Source: Microcebus murinus (lineage: Eukaryota; Chordata; Mammalia; Primates; Cheirogaleidae). From it: a stretch of 64,000 bases of DNA. The notes under the pieces are model-generated. The model was not told where the DNA came from. It saw nothing but the letters and a program-made list of their open reading frames with translations, and did no database searches. Of this stretch, positions 51,536 to 62,140 are shown piece after piece. The stretch spans positions 73,422,001 through 73,486,000 of the forward strand of contig NC_134136.1 of assembly GCF_040939455.1 (NCBI RefSeq), read 5' to 3'. The position numbers and the translations under genes are program-made. Numbering within the stretch: position 1 is the stretch's first letter; the number at the start of each line of letters is the position of its first letter.

Positions 51536-51649
51536 GGCATTTATTGAAACCTTAAAATCTGTACCCCTATAATATGCCAAAATATAAAAAAATAAAATAA
51601 AAATAAAAAAAAATAATTAAAAAAAAAAAAGTTTAAACAAATAATTAGA

Positions 51650-52388
51650 CAATAATGAGGAAAAGGTTTTGGTAGAAGTAGGGTCCAATTGCTGAGGGGT
51701 ATAGGTGAGTTAGCTGTCAGTTATGTCTAGTGGGTCAATGAAAGCCACAGGAAATAGGCAGCATTTGAACCTGGGCTTGGAGGGTGATCAGGGGATTTTC
51801 AAGCATTTCTGAGGTGCTTAGTGTTGCTTGAAATCTGCCTAATATTTAAGTATTGCAGGCATAATGCCTCTAGTAGTGTTTCCGCTGCTAATTTGCTTAA
51901 TCTTTGAAGAAACAGTTTGCTGAGTTATAGGTCACTTCTAAATTATCATCAGTTCCCAATTAGTAGAGATTGAATGAATGAGGCTTTGTAACAGTGCAAA
52001 TAGAATTGAGGAGGATAAAGGTGATCCAGGAAATGAAAAGATGCTCAGAAGGAAACATTCTGACCTTGTCTTTTTTTCCATTTTGCCTTGTTTTAGGTTA
52101 CAGTGACAATAATAGTGCTTTTCTTTTTTTTTTCCATTTTGAGTCTAATGGGTTTCTAATGTAGTTACTTGTTTTGGATTCATCTTCACTCCTGGCTCTG
52201 TCATCCCCTTCATATGAGGCATACCCCCTCTTTGGAAGTAAGTTCCTTCATCTGAACAGTGTAGATGACTAGCCAAATCTGTTGTGTTCACAGTGCGTAT
52301 TATGGATGCTGCTACAGGAAGCCCAGACGAGGCCCTCTACCCTTTGGTTTCAGTCAGAGCCTCTCCGTTTTCTCTGTTGTGCTCACTT
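51650..52388. other. Intergenic DNA
   Basis: Target-site flank of L1-D; no gene or named repeat. Confidence 0.4.
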
Positions 52389-52389
52389 A

Positions 52390-52990
52390 TGATTCCATGG
52401 ATTGTTGGATTTTTAATTTTTATTGTGATAGAAGTTGTATACAACAAAGTCCACAAATATTATATATACACTCGATTTATTTTTATAAAGTTAGCACACT
52501 CCCATAACCACTACCCAGATCAAGAGACAGAACATTTTGATCACCACAGAGGTTCCCTTGAGCCTCTTCTGGGTTAAACTACAATGCCACCATCTTCTCT
52601 GCAACCTGACACCCCTGAAGTAGCCACTATTCTAACTTAGATCACCATAGTTTTGTAAAGCTTATTCTTGAATTTAATATAAATGAGTTCAATCAGTGCT
52701 TGTACTCATTTGTGTCTGACTTATTTTGCTCAACAAAACATCTGTGAGATTTCCCTAAGTCATTTTCTGTAGAAGTAGATCAGTCTTTTTTATTGCTGAG
52801 TATTTCAATATTTTGTATAAATATATCACAGTTTATTTAGTTACTATTGATGGACATCTGTGTTGTTTACAGTTTGTGGCTATTATACCTAAAGCTACTG
52901 TGAACATTCTTGTCTCATAGCATGTGTCTTCTGGCACACTTACGGACTCATATATTTTGGGTGTCTAGCAAGGAAAGGAAAGTTTATTTT
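52390..52990 (-). repeat. Old L1M-type fragment
   Basis: 'ttatattaaattcaagaataag'-type text is here read in reverse: 'cataaccactacccagatca', 'cacccctgaagtagccacta', 'tttgtgtctgacttattttg' and 'ttactattgatggacatctg' are the antisense wording of an old mammalian L1 3' region. Confidence 0.75.
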
Positions 52991-53059
52991 CTTTTAATTA
53001 TCAAAGAGCACCTAGATTTAAAAAAAAAAACTTGAACATTTGTACTATATTGATGATTC

Positions 53060-53240
53060 CTAAACACAGGACTATGGACTGGCAACATGATAATATGAGA
53101 ATTTTGTTAAATAGGAAATCTTGGGTCTAGTCCCCATATACTCTGATTCAGTATATCTGGGGTGGAGTCCAGGGCATCATGTGTTTGATTTGATAACTCC
53201 TTAAGTAATGAATGATTCTGACAGAGTGCTAGCATTGAGA
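53060..53240. repeat. MER5A-type fragment
   Basis: 'actctgattcagtatatctg' followed by 'gggtggagtccagggcatca' and 'atgattctgacagagtgcta' matches MER5A. Confidence 0.75.
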
Positions 53241-53375
53241 ACTAACAGACTGGAGGATTTATAAAAGGATTTCTGGATCAACATGTTGTATTTCTATCAA
53301 ATGTTTTTTCCAAGCATTAAACATTAAGACCTTGGAACCATTCATGGTTTTGGAATTATCATACTATATTGAACT

Positions 53376-53425
53376 TCTCTCTCTCTCTCTCCGTCTCTCT
53401 CTCTCTCCTCTCTGCTCTCTCTCCC
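53376..53425. repeat. (CT)n simple repeat
   Basis: Interrupted CT/TC tract ending in a C-run. Confidence 0.95.
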
Positions 53426-53444
53426 CCCACCCATCTGTGTATTT

Positions 53445-53560
53445 CTCTGGATAAAGGACCTTATCTGTCCTGTATATTTATGTATCCTCTGCATCTAGTA
53501 TAGAGTGGGCCATCCAATAGGACAGTAGGTACTCAGTCCATGTGAATGAATGTATAGCAT
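53445..53560 (+). repeat. L2 3'-end fragment
   Basis: 'tatgtatcctctgcatctag' then 'acagtaggtactcagtccat' and 'gtgaatgaatg' match the L2 end. Confidence 0.72.
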
Positions 53561-54025
53561 AGATAATATATTTTTCTGAAATATTTTGAGAGAGAGGTCC
53601 ATCTATATAGATTCCATTGCCTTATTGTTGTTAGGCTTTTGGGGAAAGGGTAATATCTGCTAGAACTAAGGAGACATTGCTCACTTTAAATTACATTTTG
53701 AATTGAATTCACAGGAAGTTAACAGGCTTTCAAGCAAGATTTGGCAGAGAAATAGACAGATACCCGGATAGACAAAGACCCAGACCAAAGAGTTTTTATC
53801 CACGAGGCTTGGTACTCTAGGTTCAAAAGAGTATATGATGTTGAGGAAGTGGAAACCCCTGTGTCATGCTTATCCTGAGCATTCTAGATGGAAGCTGCTG
53901 CCAGTCCTTAGGAAAAGCCCTATGCCAGCTCTTTCACAGGACAAGATACAACAATGTTGCAGAAATGTCTATGAGAGGCAGATACACTGGGGAGTTTAAA
54001 GCCACACTCTTGCCTACCATATTGT
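53561..54025. other. Intergenic DNA
   Basis: Nothing recognised. Confidence 0.35.
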
Positions 54026-54030
54026 GCAGG

Positions 54031-54363
54031 TGTCTTAGTCTGTTTGAGATTCCATAACATAGTATCTTAGACTGGGTAATTTATAAACAACAGAAATTTA
54101 TTGCTCACAGTTCTGGAGGTTGGGAAGTTTAAGATCAAAGTGCCAGCAGATTTGGTATCTGGTAAGGGCCTATTTTTCACATATAGATAGTTCACTTCTG
54201 TATGTCCTCATGTGGTAGAAGTGACAAACAGGTACACTCAAGCCTCTTTTATAAGGACACTAATCCCATCCATGAGGGCAGAGCCCTCATGATGTGATCC
54301 CTTTCAGGGTGTTAGGTTTGAATATGTAAATTTTGGAGGGACACAAACATTCAGACCATGGCA
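54031..54363 (-). mobile_element. Solo MaLR LTR (MLT1/MST type)
   Basis: On the minus strand it runs TGCCATGGTCTGAATGTTTG ... CAGACTAAGACA with 'ccagaactgtgagcaataaa' as the polyadenylation region. The 5-bp target GCAGG is duplicated at 54026-54030 and 54364-54368. Confidence 0.9.
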
Positions 54364-54368
54364 GCAGG

Positions 54369-54709
54369 CAAGCCAGGAGTTCCAGAGTGCCTTGTGAGGG
54401 AATATTTGGGGATATGAGGCAATGAAAACATCCTCCAGTAGACTGGGGTTGAGACAAGGAGGCAGCCAAAGAAGGAGACTTTGAACAGGGGACAATTTGC
54501 TGTAACCATGAGCTCCAGCAGTGGGCACCAGTATATTCATGCCTGAGACCATACTTCAAAGGTTATGCATACGTCAAGGTTGCAAACCATAGTAGTCAAG
54601 CAGTACCAGAGACTAGCAAGACAGCAGAGAATAATTTACTTCCCCCATGGTTCTCTAAGATCATGTTTATAACACTCTTCCATTTATAATATGTAAATGC
54701 CTGCTATGG
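54369..54709. other. Intergenic DNA
   Basis: Two overlapping open frames of 80-90 codons on the minus strand (54287-54559) do not resemble a known protein. Confidence 0.35.
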
Positions 54710-54711
54710 TC

Positions 54712-54785
54712 TGAATGTTTGTGTCTTCCTAAAATCCTTATGTAGAAACTAACCCCCATGTAATATAGTAGCTTGAATAAATCAA
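54712..54785 (+). repeat. MaLR LTR 5' fragment
   Basis: 'tgctatggtctgaatgtttg' followed by 'tgtcttcctaaaatccttat' is an MLT1 start that breaks off quickly. Confidence 0.7.
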
Positions 54786-55150
54786 GACAATGCCATATTT
54801 GAAAAGAGTCTGAACTCTGAAAGACTGGCCATTAACTGGAGCCATCAAAGGTAGGAGATAATTACCTAGAATCAGTCAAAATTAAATTATGGGATGGGTC
54901 TGAGATTACTAGATTGAATTATATCTAGCTCTTCCCAGTCAGGATGTGGAGAGGATGGGGACTCATTAAGAACATCAGTAAAATTTCAGGAAAATAAAGA
55001 TATATTTTTCCTAGAACATGTAAATTTAATATGACTATGTTTGGGACCACACTACAAATGAGTGAATTAGACAGCCTCTGAAGTGTTCTAAGGGTATTGA
55101 GGTGGGTATCAGAAAAGGACTAGCAAAGAGATTCTACCATGACTTTCCTT
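54786..55150. other. Intergenic DNA
   Basis: Nothing recognised. Confidence 0.35.
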
Positions 55151-55152
55151 GT

Positions 55153-55534
55153 TGCTATGGAGTGAATATTTGTGTCCCCCAAATTCATATGTTGATATCC
55201 TAATCCCTAATGTGATAATATTTGGAGATAAGACCTATGAGAGGTAATTAGGTCATGAGAATGGAGCCCCACTGATGGGATTAGTGCCCTGATAAGAAGA
55301 TACATAGGAGTACTTGCTTTCTCTCTCTCTCTTTCGCTCCCCTCTCCCAATATGAGAAGATACAATGAAAAGATGGCTATTTGCAAACCAGAAAGAAGGC
55401 CCTCAGTAGACACAGGATCTGCTGGTGCCTTGATTTTGAACTTCCAAGCCTCTAAAACTGTGAGACCTAAATGTTAGTTTTTAAGCTACCCAGTCTATGC
55501 TATTCTGTTATAGCAGCCCAAACTGACTAGGACA
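55153..55534 (+). mobile_element. MLT1-type MaLR LTR
   Basis: 'tgtcccccaaattcatatgt', 'gggattagtgccctgataag' and 'aagctacccagtctatgcta' follow MLT1 from start to end, closing 'aactgactaggaca'. A clean target duplication was not found. Confidence 0.88.
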
Positions 55535-56205
55535 TTTATGGTCTCATGAAACAATCAGAACACTCTGTAGTGATTACAGAGATGTATGTATGTGTTTGTG
55601 TCATTGTGGAGAGGCAAACTGTGCTCAGAAAGGCAGGAACACTCTGGCTATACTGTGCAGTAACAGCATTTTACAATCAAACAGCATGTATCCTTGTGTC
55701 TGAGCTTTTTTTGCCTCCCAATTCAGGTGCTTTTTATAGATAAACCTTTTGGCTGTACTTTAAAGGTGTTCTTGAGTCTTTTAGACAAGGAAGCAAGTGA
55801 GCAGACAATCAAATGGTAAAGGCAAAGATCTCTCTGTACTGAGTTTAAGGTTCTAAGTAAAATGCTCTCACTCAGTTAAGAAAGTCAGAACTGGGATGGT
55901 TCTGAAGTTCCAAATCCTTGATAGTTAATTTGTGCTCCCCTAATACTTACTCCTAGAGCTTTATGTGAAGCCCATGATTATCAAAGCAAGAACAGAGATT
56001 AGCATCAGCCTGAAACAATTTCTAGCAAGACATACAAACTTCATGGTATCCTAGTAAACTCAAACTGGCTGCAATTAATTATGTGCAAACAGAACACACC
56101 TTTCCTTCTGTAGTTATTTATAAAATTTCTGTTAAGAAAAATTCTTAGAAATTGTAATAACCAGTAATGACTAATGCCTAAGGTCAAATTAAAAGTCATT
56201 TACTC
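55535..56205. other. Intergenic DNA flanking the provirus
   Basis: Nothing recognised. The 4 bases next to the LTR (about 56206-56209) should recur beyond the 5' LTR outside the window. Confidence 0.4.
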
Positions 56206-56209
56206 CTTG

Positions 56210-56602
56210 TGTTGGGCCGTAGGAATGTACAGCCCGTTTGGGAGAGAGAGACGACCGCCCAAAAAGACTCAGAGTCCAGAGGCTTGATGCAAAAGAGCAG
56301 GAGGGTTTTTTTATTTCCAGCGCTGGGGCGTACAACATCACCCAGCTAGGGGAGCTGCCGCGCCACTTTCAAGCTTGGGGGGTTTTTTATAAGCTAAAAC
56401 CGCAGCCGGTGGTTAGGGAGTTTAGGGTGGGGAAATTCCACTGGTCTTGTCTTGTATAACTGGTTGCACTTAGTTCCGGGAACTTGTAACAGCTATAACA
56501 GCTATTTCCTGGAAGGGCGGAAGGGGTGTGGGGTCTTGGTTTTCTAAGAGCAAGCGTGGTTACAGAAGCAGAGAGCTGGTTAGGCTAGTTTGGGGTCTTA
56601 CA
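56210..56602 (-). repeat. 3' LTR of the provirus
   Basis: The 393-bp LTR reads TGTAAGACCCC...CGGCCCAACA on the minus strand. U3 contains a 9-bp direct repeat (TAGCTGTTA twice, near 56490) and a TATA box TATAAAAAA (56383-56391). AATAAA lies at 56310-56315, about 75 bp downstream of the TATA box, so R should start near 56360 and U5 covers roughly the last 80 bp. The exact left edge could be 56208 or 56210, because TGTG occurs there. Confidence 0.92.
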
Positions 56603-56622
56603 TTCCCCCCTTTTTCTTTTGT
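56603..56622 (-). promoter_or_regulatory. Polypurine tract
   Basis: On the minus strand an A/G-only run (AAAAGAAAAAGGGGGGAA) abuts the LTR start. This is the expected plus-strand DNA primer site of a retrovirus. Confidence 0.93.
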
Positions 56623-56640
56623 ACAGTTTTAATCTTGAAA

Positions 56641-58623
56641 CTATAGGTCTTCATTACTTGCAAGGGGTTGATAGCTTTGCTGCAACACCATTAATTGGAC
56701 CGTGCTAACTTGCTCTCGGATAAATGTCACTAGGCGGCTAAGTATACAAGGCCCAAAGGTTAGGAGCAAGACGAGTATAAGCAGGGGTCCCAGCAAGGTG
56801 GAGAGTAAAGTTGTTAACCAGGGGGATGTATTAAACCATCCCTCAAACCATCCTTGGCGTGATTCTCGCTCCTTTCTCCTGGTTTCTAGTCTTTCTCTGA
56901 GTTTGGACATAGAGTCTTTTATTACACCAGAGTGATCAGCATAAAAACAACATTGCTCTTTGAGGGCTGCACATAGACCTCCTTCTTTTAGAAAGAGGAG
57001 ATCTAGTCCTCGCCTGTTCTGGAGCACTACTTCAGACAGGGAGGTTAAGGACTCTTCAAGTTTGGTAATGGACTGTTCTATATTTTTTAAGTCTTCATCT
57101 ATGGCCATTTCAAGCTCTCTAGTATAGGAGGGTCTCTTGATGAGGGCTGCAGTCCCTGTCCCCACCCCTGCTGCTACCCCTAGACCTAGGAGTGTGGCTA
57201 GGGTCAGAGATATTAATTCTCTTTTTTTTCTCAGTGATGAGGGGTGAGGGTCGTACTCACTTTCAAATGTGGCATCTGGGTAGTACATGATGGTGGGAAC
57301 TAGCTGGACAAGAACACAATATTCTGATGTTTTGTTGAAGGCTTGAGTCGCTAGGCAGGGGGTGAGTCCAGTATTACAAGCCCACCAACCGCCCTTTGGA
57401 GGAATTAAGTAGCTATTTTCTCTGTAGGAGGAGGGAGCTTCTTTTATTTCATGGCAGAGACCTTGACGGTCATTAGGAACATTTCCTATACAGATGCCTC
57501 AGCCTGAAACTTTGGTTAAGGTTAGTTTTCCCTGGCTTCCCCAGGTGCAGGAGTTGGGGCTACTGGTGTTAGTGTAGTTTCCAAGAAAAGCAGCTCCTTC
57601 ATAATAGGGTGGCTCTACTGTTAGGCAGAGCCAACAAGATTTAGTTAAGGTGGGATCAGTGTTATTTAGGGAGCTAAAGGCACCTTGCACTAGTCTCAAC
57701 AGCCTGTGACTTGTACTGGAGTTTAGGGGGGCCCGGTTTACGAAAGCGGGTGTGGGGGAGGAGGAGACGGGGAGTGACAACGGGGTACCCGAGGGGCGGC
57801 GTGGGTTAGGTCGACAGCTGGCGTTGCTCTTTTTGCCCTTTCTGGCTCGGCCACGCGGGCGGATTGCAGGGTTAGGTAGGTATACAGTGTTGGGTAACAC
57901 AAGGTTTGGCCCAATGGGCATGGGGTTATAAGCTTCTACTTGCAATTCTATTTTAAAAGAGAACCCGGGATCATACCCTGCCTGGTAGAGTCTTAACCCC
58001 CAGGTATATCCTGCAGCCCACCTGGGCCAGGGCATTGCTCTCCCCCCCGGGGTGAAAGTGATGTTGAGGATAGAGCTAAGGGTAGTTGCTTGTACTTGGA
58101 TGAGATCCCAGGAAGGGGGGTTTCGTATTCAGCGGGCGGTTCCCGTTGTTTCACATCCCCAGAAGGCACAATAATATTCAGAACCTGGTGCTCGATTACA
58201 GTCACCCTTTCGCCAGTCTCGCTTATGCCCCAACTCCTGTCTTATTCTGTTGTCGGGACAAACATAGAAAGGGGTTGCCTTGAGGTGTCTTGGGGAGGGA
58301 GGGGTGAGAAGGAGTGGAGGCCCTTCTGGTGAGTGGGGGAGCCCATAAAGCGCAAAATCTTGGGGGTTGATGTAACAAAAGTCTGTCAGCCCAAAGGAGC
58401 AGACACTAGGAAAAAGAGAGGGCCACCAGGTACCCGGTGGGGCTATGGTGGTATTGGACTGCCATACTACTTGTCGCGTAGTGGGGGAGATTATTTTCCA
58501 GGTCAGTCTTTGGGGCATATGGGGGATGTAACTACTTATCGGCAACAGGTGTATCATGAGACACATGATGGCGAACTCGAAGCTTGAGGGGGTTGTTAGT
58601 TGTCTCCACAGTCTATTCATCAT
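56641..58623 (-). pseudogene. env: Gammaretroviral env, two nonsense codons
   Basis: Env mediates receptor binding (SU) and membrane fusion (TM). A single 660-codon frame starts at 58623, 11 bp inside the end of pol. A hydrophobic stretch at residues about 15-32 is the likely signal peptide. A TGA at 58129-58131 ends the first part of SU at residue 164. The frame then stays open through the proline-rich region and the CWLC motif (57625-57636) to a second TGA at 57499-57501. After that it is open to the end: a basic RKKR cleavage site near 57221-57232, a hydrophobic fusion peptide, a coiled coil, a CX6CC motif (about 56945-56972), a membrane span, and a cytoplasmic tail with YQPL. With these stops no full-length Env can be made. 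Confidence 0.94.
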
Positions 58624-61600
58624 TGTTGTCCTCGGGAGGCGCCCGCTTTGCGTGTGAGGCGTGAATCCAGGTCGCGATGCCGTCCACTTTGATGGCCGTC
58701 GGAGTCGTCAGCAGCACCAAGTGTGGTCCTTTCCACCTCGGCTCGAGGTTGGCAGCTCGGTGTCGCCTGACGTAGACGAGATCACCAACCTGAAACGGGT
58801 GGGACACCTGTACTTCTCCCAGCTTGTAGAGGGCGGCCAGGGGTGCCCAGATCTCCCTGTGAACAACTTCAAGGGCTTTTAACCTGGCGAGTAGGGAATG
58901 GGGAATATTAGCATCAGTATCAGGTGGCATGGACCATGGATCGGACATGAGAGGTGGTGGGGCCCCAAACAAAACTTCAAACGGTGTTATTCTTAAAGGG
59001 CCAGGCGTATTGCGAACGCGGAAGAGGGCGAAAGGAAGGAGGACTGTCCAGTCTGTTACGCCAGTCTCTAAGGATAATTTAGTCATGACCTCTTTTAACG
59101 TTCTATTCATTCTTTCTACCTGACCTGAGCTTTGGGGCCTGTAGGCACAATGCAATTTCCAATCCGCCCCTAGTATCTTGGCCATTCCCTGACTTACCTG
59201 GGCAATAAAAGCCGGGCCGTTATTGGATCCTATTACCTTAGGAATTCCAAACCTAGGAAAGATATCTTCTAGGATCTTCTTGGCCACCACTATTGCCGTT
59301 TCTTTTTTTGTGGGGAAGGCTTCTACCCATCCTGAAAAGGTGTCTATAAAAACTAAGAGATATTTATATCCATATCGGGCGGGCTTTACTTCTGTAAAGT
59401 CCACTTCCCAGTAGCTCCCAGGACGTTCGCCTCTGAGTCGTTGTCCGGGGCCAACCTGGGATGGGTGAGAGTTAATTAGTTGACAAGCTTTACACTGGCG
59501 GACTACTTCTTCAGATAGGTGGCTAATCCCCCGGATATGATATTTTGATGACTGGCAAAGGGAATGCAGGTGCTTTGCCCCTAAATGGGTGAGACGATGC
59601 AGCTGCCTTAGGTATACTTTTGCTGTTTTTTCTGGTATAATAATTTTTCCTTCTAGGGTTTTCCATATCCCCTGCAGGTCCCTAGAGTATCTTGCCGGTT
59701 TTTTTGTTAGGCTCTCTTCTTCCTCTGAGGAATAACGAAGGAATTCCGGCGGGGCCACTGAGGGACTGATAGTGAGGACTAGTGTCTCTGACTGCAGGGC
59801 AGCCTGCTTCGCCTCCAAATCGGCCTTTCTATTCCCTTGGGCCACTTCAGAGGTCCCCTTTTGGTGTCCAGGGCAATGGATAATAGCTACCTCCTGGGGA
59901 GCATGGACAGCTTCGAGGAGGTGCAAGATCTCTTGCTTGTTTTTAATTTCTCGGCCTGCAGAGGTGAGGAGGCCCCTCTGGCGGTATATGGCTCCATGGA
60001 TATGGGCTGTAGCAAAGGCGTAACGGCTGTCTGTGTAAATGTTAGCCTTTTTACCTTCCGCCAGTCTTAGAGCCTGGGTCAAAGCAATCAGTTCAGCTTT
60101 CTGGGCGGAGGTTCCCTCGGGCAAGCTGCTAGCCCATATAACCTTGTCTTTACTGACCACCGCTGCCCCCGCGACCCTTTTACCTTCATGTAGGTAGCTG
60201 CTCCCATCCGTATACCAGGTGTAATGTGGGTCGGGTAACGGCTCGTCCCGGAGGTCTCTTCTGGGCCCCGTCTCCTCCGCCAGAATGTCATGGCAGGAGT
60301 GAAGAACTGCTCCACTCTCCGGGTGCACCTCCGGCAGCAGGGTAGCTGGGTTGAGAGTTACTGGAGCCCCGAAAAGGACTCGATCATCGTCCAGCAACAA
60401 GCTCTGGTAGTGAGTCAGCCGAGCATTTGACATCCACCGCTCGGGGGGTTGCCGGATGATGCTTTTTAGCGCATGTGGGGCTATAACTGTCAGTTTTTGC
60501 CCCAGGGTGAGTTTATCTGCATCTTTTACAAGCAAGGCAGTGGCTGCTATGGCCCTTAAACAAGCCGGCCATCCCCTAGCCACTGGGTCTAATTTTTTGG
60601 ACAGGTAAGCTACTGGCCTTTTCTAAGGCCCCAGGGTTTGAGTCAATACTCCTCGAGCAACCCCCTTCTTCTCATCTACGAAGAGAGTAAAGGGTTTGGA
60701 TACATCCGGCAAAGCAAGAGCCGGTGCAGAGAGAAGGGCTCTTTTGATGTCATCAAACGCCTTCTGTTGAGTCTCTCCCCACTCAAAGGGGTTTCCCTGT
60801 TTTGTCAGGGTGTATAGAGGCTCGGCCAGCGTTGCAAACCCTGGGATCCACAGGCGACAGAAACCTGCGGTTCCCAAGAATTCACGTACCTGGCGGGGGG
60901 AGCGGGGTCTTAGAATTTGAGTGACCGTTTTCTTGCGGGCCTCTGTGAGCCATCTCTGGCCCCCTTTTAGTACATACCCCAAGTAAGTCACCGCCTGCTG
61001 GCATAGTTGAGCCTTTTTGGCCGATGCTCGGTACCCTAAGCGGGAGAGCTCTACAAGTAAGTCCTGTGTACCTGCTTTGCAGTCTTCTTCCGTGGCTCCC
61101 GCTAGGAGAAGGTCATCTACGTACTGGAGAAGAGTAATCTGCGGGTGCTCAGCTCGGAAGGTGGCTAAGTCTTGATGGAGGGCTTCATCGAAGATGGTGG
61201 GGGAGTTCTTGAACCCCTGAGGGAGTCGAGTCCATGTTAATTGTCCTGTAGCCCCAGAGTCCGGGTCTCTCCATTCGAAAGCAAAGAATTTTTGACTTTC
61301 TGGATGCAGTCGCAAGCAGAAAAAAGCATCTTTTAAGTCTAAGACCGAGTACCACACATGGGACGGAGGGATGGAACTTAGCAAGTTATAAGGGTTGGGG
61401 ACCGTGGGGTGAATGTCTTGGACTCGCTTGTTAACTTCTCTAAGATCTTGCACGGGCCTATAGTCATTTGTTCCCGGCTTTCGGACGGGAAGGAGCGGGG
61501 TGTTCCAGGGGGAGTGACACTTGATCAAAATCCCCATGTGCAGCAAGCGGTGGATATGTGGTTTAATCCCGTCCCAGGCCTCTTTTGCCATAGGGTATTG

Positions 61601-62140
61601 CCGCACGGCAACTGGGGTTGCGGTAGATTTTAATTCCACCACCACCGGGGGCTGTTCGCGGGCAAGACCCATTCCCGCGGTTTCTGCCCAGGCTTCGGGA
61701 TACAGCCGCAGCCACTCACTATCTACTATTTGCTTGTCTTTTGCACTGGCCTCGAACAGCCGGTGCTCATCTTCCAATTGGAGAGTCAACAGGGTAACTT
61801 TTTCATGCTGGGTGAGGGTTGGTCCTTTGGGAGTAAAAGTGATTTGGGCTCCCATTTTAGTTAATAAATCTCTTCCTAGGAGGGGAGCAGGACACTGGGG
61901 AATTATTAGGAAGGAGTGAGTCACTTTTCCTGTTCCCAGGTCCACAGTCCGACTAGTGGTCCATGAGTACCGCTCCTGGCCCGTGGCCCCCATCACCCAA
62001 GAAGTCCTTTTGGAGAGCGGTCCTAATGGCTTTCGTAGGACCGAAAATTGGGCTCCCGTATCGACTAGGAAATCAACGGGTCTCCCCTCCACATTGAGAG
62101 TTATCCTGGGCTCGGGGAGGGGGGCCGAGTCCTGACTATC
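58613..62140 (-). pseudogene. pol: Gammaretroviral pro-pol (PR-RT-RNase H-IN), defective
   Basis: The frame follows the gag TGA directly. Protease shows the active-site DTGA (about 62051-62062). Reverse transcriptase shows YVDD (61112-61123). A TAG at 60623-60625 lies between RT and RNase H. RNase H keeps TDGSS, AELIAL, YTDSRYA and NRKADLEAK. Integrase keeps its HHCC zinc-binding part, the first catalytic Asp (59399-59401) and the Glu (59114-59116). The second catalytic position (59222-59224, in GSNNGPAF) is Asn instead of Asp. Spacing fits DD35E. The end overlaps env by 11 bp. The TAG and the integrase change each abolish normal function. Confidence 0.95.

Larger units (their letters stand above)
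45086..51630 (+). mobile_element. L1 copy D, full-length and nearly intact
   Basis: A 6.5-kb element starts GGGGGCGGAGCAAGATGGCGG and ends in an A-rich tail. A perfect 19-bp duplication GTTTAAACAAATAATTAGA lies at 45067-45085 and 51631-51649. It contains a 1.36-kb leader, ORF1, a 41-bp spacer, ORF2 and a 3' UTR of about 220 bp. Only one nonsense codon interrupts each ORF. With copy B it shows that this L1 family was active recently in this genome. Confidence 0.98.

Noticed and set aside
54287..54559. Minus-strand ORFs of 82-90 codons
   Set aside because: Partly over the MaLR LTR at 54031-54363; no recognisable domain.
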